Shown piece by piece: positions 15,919 through 22,432 of a stretch of DNA of 36,571 bases; within the stretch, counting starts at the first letter, position 1, and each line of letters opens with the position of its first letter. The notes under the pieces were generated by a model. That model ran no database searches and was not told the DNA's origin. It saw nothing but the letters and a program-made list of their open reading frames with translations. Where the stretch lies: assembly GCA_049601975.1 (NCBI GenBank), contig JBMYRC010000031.1, positions 1-36,571 on the forward strand. Reading direction: 5' to 3'. This stretch comes from UBA6544 sp049601975 (lineage in GTDB: Bacteria > Pseudomonadota > Alphaproteobacteria > UBA8366). The translations under genes were made by a program, and so were the position numbers.

Positions 15919-16677
15919 ATGGGCGAAGTGATAAAGGTTTTTTGGCAACCACATTGAACGAGTTGTATCCGGGTAAAAGATTACCTGTCGGTCCGTGGGA
16001 TCGAGTTCGACTCAATCAATGTGTTGGAAGAAGGGATGGAAGAGCTGCAGCGTTTAGGAGCTCGGAGTGTCCCAATTGTCTCGAAAGGCGATAAGTTCGT
16101 CTTCGCGCAAGTGATCAAGGACGTCGTCGATTTTCTGGAGCTGCCGGACGACACGGCGCCGGAATTGTCGCCAGCGGAATTGGCGGCGCGTTATGATGAT
16201 ATCTTGGAGACGGCGATCCGCCTGATGCGGCAGATGCCGGATGAACGGCTCGAGGATCAATTGCCGAACCGGCCCCGATCTTGGCGGGTTTTGATGCATC
16301 ACGTGTTTCAGATCCCGACGACTTTCTTGGACATGGAACAGAAGGGTGAGACCCTGACTTACGAGGCACTCACCGCGCCGCCGCCCGACGATATTAAATC
16401 GAGTGCCGATATCGCTGATTTCGGAGAATCGGTACGTAGCCGATTCCGGGACTGGTGGCAGGATGTTGAGGGACAGGATTTCTCCGGCGAGGTGCCAACC
16501 TATTTCGGCGGCACATCGCGCCATGAGATGATGGAGCGGACGGTTTGGCATTCGACCCAGCATACGCGCCAGATCGCTTCGCTTTTGGAGCAAGCGGGTG
16601 TCTCGGCGGATAATCCGTTGACCCCAAACCATATTCGCGGCCTGCCGTTAACCGAGTCGGTTTGGGACGAAGCTTAA
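15919..16677 (+). CDS. Candidate selenoprotein: glutaredoxin-DinB fusion with in-frame TGA (Sec13)
   Basis: Read from the ATG at 15919 to the stop at 16675-16677 with the in-frame TGA at 15955-15957 as selenocysteine, this gives 252 residues. Residues 1-75 form a glutaredoxin-like domain: strand VIKVFW, then QPH-U-TSC with Sec13 and Cys16, and the cis-proline loop RSVPIV with Pro52. Residues from about 85 to 252 form a DinB-like helical bundle with candidate metal ligands His127 or His128 and His211/His215 (WHSTQH). Cysteine homologs that I recall have W-Q-P-G-C-T-S-C at this site, so the TGA replaces exactly the nucleophilic Cys, giving UxxC. AAAGGA stands seven bases before the ATG; the frame after the TGA is intact for 239 codons; a later GTG at 16021 has no ribosome binding site and would remove the redox centre. 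A plausible SECIS-like fold lies just downstream. The alternative is a fresh nonsense mutation or a sequencing error. The isochorismatase-like gene begins 12 bases downstream. Confidence 0.8.
15955..15957 (+). other. In-frame TGA, probable selenocysteine codon
   Basis: The TGA is codon 13 of the glutaredoxin-DinB gene and falls at the first position of the redox motif U-T-S-C, where homologs carry Cys. The codons on both sides (CAT and ACG AGT TGT) continue the same domain without a shift. Confidence 0.75.
15970..15999 (+). promoter_or_regulatory. Candidate bacterial SECIS region (two alternative hairpins)
   Basis: Directly after the TGA, CGGGTAA (15970-15976) can pair with TTACCTG (15981-15987) through seven pairs, one of them G-U, closing a four-base loop AAGA that starts 19 bases after the TGA. 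An overlapping weaker hairpin at 15984-15999 (CCTGT / GTGGG side) exposes a CGGTCC loop, whose GGTC recalls the loop of the E. coli fdhF SECIS. Bacterial SECIS elements normally sit in this distance range and have a G in the first two loop bases; the stronger hairpin does not meet that loop rule, the weaker one does. The call is tentative. Confidence 0.35.
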
Positions 16678-16689
16678 GGGAGAAGTACG

Positions 16690-17349
16690 ATGGCGGATAT
16701 AGTTAGCCAGCAAGATTACTACGACAATATCGGCTTTAGTGAACGGTTGGGGTTCGGTGAGCGTCCGGCCGTGCTGGTCATCGATATGTGCCGGGGCATC
16801 ACAGAGCCCGGCAAGATGTTCATCGATATGGATGAACACATCCCGCATATAAATGCCATCAACACCGCCGCACGCCGAATTGGTGCGCCAATTATCTTCA
16901 CTACCGTTGCCTACCACAAGGATCTCTCTGACTCCGGAACTTTCGGGCGGAAGGTGCCGCTGGTGCAGAATATGTTGTACGGCACGGAAGGGGTGGATAT
17001 CGATCCACGTCTTCCGGTCGAGGACGCGGATCATTTACTGGTGAAGAAATTTCCGAGTGCGTTTTATGGCACCAACTTACAATCGCAGCTGACCGGCCTT
17101 GGCGTCGATACAACGATCATCGTCGGAAATTCGACCAGCGGCTGCGTTCGCGCCAGCGCCTGCGACGCCATCTCCGGTGGTTTTAGTCCGATCGTGGTGA
17201 GCGATTGCGTGGCCGATCGAGCGCCGTTGTCACACCAAGTCAATCTATTCGACATGGACTCAAAATACGCCGACGTCGTGCCGAGCGCCGATGTGTTATC
17301 TTACTTAGCCGGCCTGGCCGGCGACGCGACGAGGGCTGCGGCAGAGTAA
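16690..17349 (+). CDS. Isochorismatase-family cysteine hydrolase (N-carbamoylsarcosine amidohydrolase-like)
   Basis: 219 residues with the catalytic triad of PF00857: Asp32 in VLVIDMCRG, Lys119 in LLVKKFPSAFYGT and the nucleophile Cys152 in NSTSGCVRAS. The segment FPSAFYGTNL and the spacing of the triad resemble the N-carbamoylsarcosine amidase and related amide-hydrolase subgroup, rather than true isochorismatase. It would hydrolyse an amide or carbamoyl group in the cytoplasm. Start ATG at 16690 follows GGGAGAAG at five bases. It lies 12 bases behind the TGA-containing glutaredoxin-DinB gene and is probably cotranscribed with it. Confidence 0.9.
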   Translation: MADIVSQQDYYDNIGFSERLGFGERPAVLVIDMCRGITEPGKMFIDMDEHIPHINAINTAARRIGAPIIFTTVAYHKDLSDSGTFGRKVPLVQNMLYGTEGVDIDPRLPVEDADHLLVKKFPSAFYGTNLQSQLTGLGVDTTIIVGNSTSGCVRASACDAISGGFSPIVVSDCVADRAPLSHQVNLFDMDSKYADVVPSADVLSYLAGLAGDATRAAAE

Positions 17350-17373
17350 CGAGCGTACCGTCGGCGTGATTGA

Positions 17374-17643
17374 TTAGACCGGGCGACGGCCAACTAGAAA
17401 GACGGCGTCCTCATCACCTACGTCTTCGGTATGCATGATATTCGCACCCATGTTGCATGTATCGCCGGGCCCGAAGGTCTCTAATTTGCCGTCTCTGCCG
17501 ATGGTGAGTTCGCCTGATAAGACAAATAGTCGTGCGTCGAAGGGATGTGTATGATCGGGATTATTGCAGCCGGCTTTCATGCGGCCCTCCGAGAGTTCAA
17601 ATCCGTCTTGTTCCAATCCAGCTTCAAATGCGGCGCGGTCCAT
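17374..17643 (-). CDS. Small cupin-domain protein
   Basis: An 89-residue single cupin barrel. The first metal-ligand motif is HTHPFDARLFVLSG with His31, His33 and possibly Asp36, and the second contributes His71 in ANIMHTEDVG. Such small cupins often act as metal-dependent isomerases or dioxygenases, or as ligand-binding proteins; the function is unknown. The frame is open further upstream to 17805, but that extension is low in domain character and overlaps the kinase relic. The ATG at 17643, preceded by AAGGA at about ten bases, starts cleanly at the barrel. It converges with the isochorismatase-like gene across 24 bases. Confidence 0.8.
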   Translation of the reverse strand: MDRAAFEAGLEQDGFELSEGRMKAGCNNPDHTHPFDARLFVLSGELTIGRDGKLETFGPGDTCNMGANIMHTEDVGDEDAVFLVGRRPV

Positions 17644-17744
17644 CGTATCTAATCCTTCTTTGGATTTAGCGCTCGGCGGCGCATCCTGTTGACATCTAAG
17701 GTTAGGTCTAAATAGATATTGTGATGCAGCAATAAAAGGATAAT

Positions 17745-18089
17745 TTATAGAATTGCAGAAATTCGTTGTGTGCTCATCGGCTCCGATGACGGCAAGTCGA
17801 TCCAAAACGTGCTGCCTTCTTCCGTGGGTGATTCAAAGCGGATTTTGCCATCCATTAGATTGACCAGATGCTTCGTGATCGTAAGTCCAATACTGGTACC
17901 CACGATGGGAGCCGCTTCCAGGCCCAATCTATCGGATGGGTTGAATAGCGCGGCTTGATGCTCCAATGGAATCCCCTCACACGTATCGGAGATCGAAAAT
18001 CGCACCGAATCCGCGTCTAGAGATTGACTCCGAATCGCCACCGTACCGCCATCGCGTTGAATTAATTGGGGTGACTGAAACCGGACCAT
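17745..18089 (-). pseudogene. Decayed histidine kinase C-terminal (HATPase_c) relic
   Basis: The 114-codon frame resembles only the second half of a histidine kinase ATPase domain: RDGGTVAIRS, then ISDTCEGIP (a changed G1 box, normally DTGxGI), a LFNPSDRLGLE segment, GTSIGLTITKHLVNLMDG (a changed G2 box, normally GTGIGL) and the end GSTFWIDLP. The N box with the Mg-binding Asn, the phospho-acceptor His domain and any sensor are absent. Upstream, only 16 bases separate the relic from the GMC gene on the other strand. It is best read as a truncated, decaying remnant of a hybrid or PAS-type kinase; a functional kinase is excluded by the missing parts. Confidence 0.65.
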
Positions 18090-18105
18090 ATTCGGAAAGT
18101 GAAGA

Positions 18106-19707
18106 ATGGATAATTTTGACTACATCGTAATCGGAGCCGGGGCCGCTGGGTGTGTGTTGGTGAACCGCTTGTCGGAAGATGACGCGGCAACCGTTTGCGT
18201 TCTGGAAGCCGGGGGAGGGGATCGGCATCCGTTCATCCATATCCCGGCGGGTTTTGTCAAAACCCTCTATGGCGATAAGTTTGTGTGGTCATTCGAGACA
18301 GAGCCTTCGGACTCCCTCGGTGGCCGCAGCATTTCGGTGCCTCAGGGCAAGGTCGTCGGTGGGTCGAGTTCGGTCAACGGCATGGTCTACAATCGTGGCC
18401 AGCGCGCGGATTTCAATACCTGGGCGCAGATGGGGAATCGCGGCTGGGGGTTCGATGATCTGGTACCGTATTTCAAACGCTCCGAGACGCGTTTGGGGCC
18501 AGGCGATGACCGCTTTCGTGGGCGCGATGGCGAACTTCCCATTACGGATATGGACTGGATCAATCCGCTCGCCGAAGCCTTTCTCGATGCAGCCGAGGGT
18601 TTAGGCATTCCGCGCACGCCGGACTACAACGCTGGGTTTCAGTTCGGCGCCGGTTATTTTCAACGCTGCATTCACAAAGGTAAGCGGGTCAGCGCCGCTA
18701 AGGCTTTCCTGCGCCCGGCACTGCGGCGACGCTCAACCGAATTGCGCACCCGCGCCCAAGTGGTGGAGATCGTGCTCGAGGGAAACAAGGCAACCGGTGT
18801 GCGTTACCGCGATGGTGGTGGCAGCGAGCACATCGTCCAGGCCCGACGTGAGGTCGTACTTAGCGCGGGTGCGGTGAATTCGCCGAAGATATTACAGCTG
18901 TCGGGAATCGGACCCGGCGATCTATTGAGCGAAATTGGCGTACCGGTGCGAATCGATCGAGCGGGCGTGGGTGAGAATTTGCGCGACCACTATTCCGTTC
19001 GCATGACGGCGCGGGCGCGCAATGTGCAGACCATCAACGAGCGGGCGCGTTGGCCGCGCCTGCCGATCGAGGTCGCGAAATGGGCGATGGGTAAACCGAG
19101 CGTGCTGGCGCTAAGTCCGACTATTGGTTTCGTGCACGGCAAATCTCATCCGGATTTGGAGGAAGCCGACCTCCGTATTCTGTTCACGCCGGGTAGCTAC
19201 ATGGAGGGCAAGGTTTATGTGCTGGACGATCACCCAGGCATGACCTGCGGCGCGGCCCAGCCGCGTCCCGAAAGCTCGGGCTATGTGCGCGCGGTTTCCC
19301 GTGACCCGTCGGACGCGCCGTGCGTGCAGCCGAACTACCTGGCGGCGGAAGCGGATCAGCGGATCACTCTCGCTGGATTGAGATTGGTGCGCGCGCTCTT
19401 CAACAGCAAGGAGTTAGCGCCCTATTTCGAGTGTGAGACCTTGCCCGGACCGGGCGTGACCAGTGAGGACGAATTGCTCGACTTCGCCCGTCGGCGCGGC
19501 AATACCGGCTACCATTTGGTTGGTACCTGCCGCATGGGGCCCGACACCGACGCCACCGCCGTCGTCGACGATACGCTGCGAGTGCATGGGGTCACGGGGC
19601 TTCGGGTTGTCGACGCATCGATTATGCCGATGCTGCCATCTGCGAACACCTTCGCTTCCACCATCGCGATCGCCGAGAAGGCAGCGGATATGATTAGCAC
19701 GCCCTGA
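18106..19707 (+). CDS. GMC-family FAD oxidoreductase (choline dehydrogenase-like)
   Basis: 533 residues, a normal length for this family. The ADP-binding site IGAGAAGCVLVNRL (9-22) and the GMC signature around VVGGSSSVNGMVYNRG are intact, as is the second signature SAGAVNSPKILQLSGIG. The C-terminal catalytic region reads NTGYHLVGTCRMG (with the active-site His) and SANTFASTIAIAEKAAD. Members oxidise primary alcohols such as choline, polyethylene glycol or aliphatic alcohols to aldehydes with FAD. Start ATG at 18106 has GGAAAG and GAAG stretches upstream. The acyl-CoA dehydrogenase gene follows 62 bases downstream on the same strand. Confidence 0.92.
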   Translation: MDNFDYIVIGAGAAGCVLVNRLSEDDAATVCVLEAGGGDRHPFIHIPAGFVKTLYGDKFVWSFETEPSDSLGGRSISVPQGKVVGGSSSVNGMVYNRGQRADFNTWAQMGNRGWGFDDLVPYFKRSETRLGPGDDRFRGRDGELPITDMDWINPLAEAFLDAAEGLGIPRTPDYNAGFQFGAGYFQRCIHKGKRVSAAKAFLRPALRRRSTELRTRAQVVEIVLEGNKATGVRYRDGGGSEHIVQARREVVLSAGAVNSPKILQLSGIGPGDLLSEIGVPVRIDRAGVGENLRDHYSVRMTARARNVQTINERARWPRLPIEVAKWAMGKPSVLALSPTIGFVHGKSHPDLEEADLRILFTPGSYMEGKVYVLDDHPGMTCGAAQPRPESSGYVRAVSRDPSDAPCVQPNYLAAEADQRITLAGLRLVRALFNSKELAPYFECETLPGPGVTSEDELLDFARRRGNTGYHLVGTCRMGPDTDATAVVDDTLRVHGVTGLRVVDASIMPMLPSANTFASTIAIAEKAADMISTP

Positions 19708-19769
19708 ATTGCCTCGGCGGCGATGTCGGATAGCTCTATTGAGGGAACAACCACGACTGGTCGCGAAAG

Positions 19770-20969
19770 ATGGACCTTAAATTGTCGGCGGCGGACGAGG
19801 CTTTTCGCCTTGAAGTTTGCACCTTTCTGGATGAGAGCCTGACGCCCGAACTGCAAGAGGGTGCCGATAAACGCACCAGTCTGTGGCAAGACGTGCCGTC
19901 CTCCTTGACGTGGCAACGCATTCTGCATGTGAAAGGTTGGGTGGCACCCGACTGGCCGGCCGAATACGGTGGTACCGGCTGGTCCGTCGTGCAGCGCTAT
20001 ATTTTTGCCCAGGAATGCGCCCGTGCCCGCTGCCCCTCATTGATCCCGATGAGTCTTAAGATGTGCGGCCCGATGTTGATCGGCTATGGCACGGATGAGC
20101 AGAAAGCCCTCTACTTGCCGCGTATCCTGAGTGGCCAGGATTTCTGGTGCCAAGGTTATTCGGAACCCGGCTCCGGCTCCGATTTGGCGTCGCTCAGCAC
20201 TATGGCGGTCGGCGACGGCGACGAGTATGTCGTTAACGGCACCAAGATTTGGACGAGCTATGCCCAGCACGCCAATATGATGTTCGCCCTGGTGCGGACC
20301 TCTACCGAGGGCAAGAAACAGGAAGGCATCTCGTTCCTACTGATCGACATGACCTCACCTGGAATCACGGTCCGCCCGATCATCAACATCGCGGGCGCGC
20401 ATGAGCTGAACGAGGTCTTCTTCGAGGATGTGCGCGTCCCGAAGGCCAACCGGGTCGGGGAAGAGAACGACGGCTGGTCGGTCGCTAAATACCTGTTGGA
20501 GTTCGAGCGTTTCGCCATGGGCTCGGTCGAAGTCCGCCGCACCCTGGATCGGGTTGAGGCATTGGCGACGGCGATCCCGATGCAGGGTGAAACTTTAAAG
20601 GAAGACCCGGGTTTTCGAAGCAAGCTCGCTCAGCTCCGCATCGACAGGATGGTGCTGGAAGCCTCCGAGCAACGGGTGCTCGCCAAGCTGAGTGCGGGAG
20701 AACCACCGGGCCCGGCTTCGTCGCTATTGCGGGTCCAAAATGGAGAGACCCAGCAACGTGCCGATTTGCTCGGCGTGGAAGCGCTTGGATATTACGCCGC
20801 TCCCTATCAGCCCGAAGCGCTCGAAGTGGGCGCCAACATGCAGCCCATCTGCCCGGCGGAAGGCATCGCCTTCGTGCCGATGTATCTCAGCAACCGGATG
20901 AAAACCATCGCCGGCGGCTCGAGTGAAATCCAACGCAACATCGCGGCAAAGGTGATCTTGGGGCTTTAG
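19770..20969 (+). CDS. Acyl-CoA dehydrogenase family protein
   Basis: 399 residues with the three-part acyl-CoA dehydrogenase fold. The FAD/substrate signature YSEPGSGSDLASLSTMA is in the middle, followed by NGTKIWTSYAQHA, and the C-terminal helix ends in IAGGSSEIQRNIAAKVILGL, the standard terminal signature. It would form a double bond in an acyl-CoA and pass electrons to ETF. The C-terminal region YQPEALEVGAN lies where many members have their catalytic Glu, but I cannot fix that residue with certainty. It may be cotranscribed with the GMC gene upstream. Confidence 0.9.
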   Translation: MDLKLSAADEAFRLEVCTFLDESLTPELQEGADKRTSLWQDVPSSLTWQRILHVKGWVAPDWPAEYGGTGWSVVQRYIFAQECARARCPSLIPMSLKMCGPMLIGYGTDEQKALYLPRILSGQDFWCQGYSEPGSGSDLASLSTMAVGDGDEYVVNGTKIWTSYAQHANMMFALVRTSTEGKKQEGISFLLIDMTSPGITVRPIINIAGAHELNEVFFEDVRVPKANRVGEENDGWSVAKYLLEFERFAMGSVEVRRTLDRVEALATAIPMQGETLKEDPGFRSKLAQLRIDRMVLEASEQRVLAKLSAGEPPGPASSLLRVQNGETQQRADLLGVEALGYYAAPYQPEALEVGANMQPICPAEGIAFVPMYLSNRMKTIAGGSSEIQRNIAAKVILGL

Positions 20970-20982
20970 GGCCAAACTTCCA

Positions 20983-21633
20983 TTAAGAGACCTTCAGAAG
21001 CGCGAACTTCACTTCGATTTGGTCCGTAAAATCTTCGTGTTTCGGGATGTAGGGTTTCGGCTCAGTGATCTCCAGCACTTCACACATTCCGCGCGATGTT
21101 AGCTCCGCGATCATGCTGTCGAACTCCCGTTCCTGCCAAAGGTCGTCCCGGTGGGTGAACACGAATGCGCCGCCGGGGTGGATGATGCGGCCGAGATCTG
21201 CGAGGAGAGCAGCCGGGTCGGCGATATAGGTCATGACACCGATGCTGGCCGCGCCGTCAAAGGTATTGTCGGCGAAGGGCAGGGGTGTTTGTTGCAGGTC
21301 GACCCGGCGTAACGACGCGTAACAGCCGCGTGTCCCGGCTCGCTTTAGGGACGCTTCGGAGATGTCGACCCCTTCGACCCGGCACTCGAGGCGGTTTGAA
21401 AGTTTTTCGGCGAATTGCCCGGTGCCACATCCAAGGTCGAGGACCTGGCTCCCTGGTTGTAGGTGTTTGGTAAGCATCGCGGCGGCGACGTCCGGGGCCG
21501 TGTAGTCCCATTCGGCAAGCTCTTTATCGTAGCGGGCGGACCAGTCGTCGTAATAGGCTTTGACCGCGGCCGTATCCGTCGATCCGTTCTTTAGCGTGTC
21601 GAACTCGGCTTCGTTATCTTCGTCCACGATCAT
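20983..21633 (-). CDS. Class I SAM-dependent methyltransferase
   Basis: 216 residues. Motif I is VLDLGCGTGQFAEKL, followed by motif II with an acidic residue in VEGVDIS, and a later IGVMTYIADP segment that fits motif post-II, all typical of small Rossmann-type methyltransferases (PF08241/PF13649). The N-terminus YYDDWSARYDKEL-x-WDY is that of the UbiE/WBSCR27-like subgroup. Substrate unknown. It starts 5 bases after the hpnM stop on the same strand, so it is cotranscribed with hpnM, raising the possibility of a lipid or hopanoid link; that link is only by position. Confidence 0.9.
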   Translation of the reverse strand: MIVDEDNEAEFDTLKNGSTDTAAVKAYYDDWSARYDKELAEWDYTAPDVAAAMLTKHLQPGSQVLDLGCGTGQFAEKLSNRLECRVEGVDISEASLKRAGTRGCYASLRRVDLQQTPLPFADNTFDGAASIGVMTYIADPAALLADLGRIIHPGGAFVFTHRDDLWQEREFDSMIAELTSRGMCEVLEITEPKPYIPKHEDFTDQIEVKFALLKVS

Positions 21634-21638
21634 CTTTC

Positions 21639-22259
21639 CTACTGTCCGCTGTTTTGCATGCGCTTCACTTTCGCATCGACCTTGGCGACTAACCCTGCGA
21701 GGCCTTCGCGCTTCAGGATGGATGTGTATTCCGAGCGCTGCTTGGCGAGTTCGCTGTATTTTCCGTCGAGAAAGATGTCGATCACCAACCAGTGCTTTTC
21801 CTTTTCCCGCATGAGGTAATTGAGCGCGATTTTCTCACCGTCGTTCTTGATGATATTTGATTTCACCAGGAGAGTGTCGCGCGGCGCTTTCTGCAAGCCG
21901 ACGATCTCGAACGTCTCACCCGAATAGCCATCGAAGCGATCAGCATATGTGGAGACCCAGAGGCGCTCGAAGGTGGCGACGAGTTTTTGTTGGTCGGTTG
22001 GCGAGAGACCGCGCCAGTAACGCCCCGCCGAGAACCGCGCCATGAAGCCGAGATCGAAACTATCCAGCATAACAGGGGAGAGGGTTTTGTAACGGCCGCC
22101 AAATTTCAGCGTCTCCGCGTTCTGCATGATCGACAGCAGAGTGGCATTGAAAAGCTCTATCTTTTGCATGGCCGCGTTGGGTTGCGCTGTCGCGGGGGCA
22201 GCTAGAACGGTGACAACGAGTAGGGCAGTCGACCAAAATTTGATCCAACGGAGTAGCAT
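21639..22259 (-). CDS. hpnM: Hopanoid-associated periplasmic protein HpnM (MlaC/Ttg2D-like)
   Basis: 206 residues from the ATG at 22259, which is preceded by GGAGAA. The N-terminus is a signal peptide: a short basic start (MLLRWIKF), a hydrophobic core and a probable cleavage after PATAQ, so the mature protein is periplasmic. The body shows the toluene-tolerance/MlaC fold (PF05494): RYWRGLSPTDQQKLVATFER and a YADRFDGYSG-type segment. Longer starts up to 22343 exist but would bury the signal peptide. Such proteins shuttle lipids between membranes; HpnM is the form seen in hopanoid clusters. It is divergent from hpnN, its probable transport partner, across 173 bases, and is followed by the methyltransferase gene. 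Confidence 0.85.
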   Translation of the reverse strand: MLLRWIKFWSTALLVVTVLAAPATAQPNAAMQKIELFNATLLSIMQNAETLKFGGRYKTLSPVMLDSFDLGFMARFSAGRYWRGLSPTDQQKLVATFERLWVSTYADRFDGYSGETFEIVGLQKAPRDTLLVKSNIIKNDGEKIALNYLMREKEKHWLVIDIFLDGKYSELAKQRSEYTSILKREGLAGLVAKVDAKVKRMQNSGQ

Positions 22260-22432
22260 ATTTTTCTCCGGCAGTGACGAGAGCGAACCGATCATAGGGA
22301 GAATTACGCCGATTCTATGGCGCGTGTAAAATGGCGGAAACATTTCCGCAATATCTTGTCCCCGATGCCGCCGATGGATATCGTCCCGCCTGCCCGGACG
22401 GTTGGGTGGAATTCTAAAAATGGGACAGTGTA

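Noticed and set aside
15894..16094. Short plus-strand frame overlapping the glutaredoxin region
   Set aside because: It runs in another frame from the one encoding the glutaredoxin and DinB domains and shows no domain character.
16021..16677. A complete DinB protein starting at GTG 16021
   Set aside because: No ribosome binding site precedes the GTG, and the glutaredoxin domain clearly continues upstream in the same frame through the TGA to the ATG at 15919.
17374..17805. Long version of the cupin with 54 extra residues
   Set aside because: The extra part is not cupin-like and overlaps the kinase relic; the ATG at 17643 has its own ribosome binding site.
17745..18089. A working histidine kinase
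   Set aside because: Phospho-acceptor domain, N box and sensor are missing, and both glycine boxes are changed.
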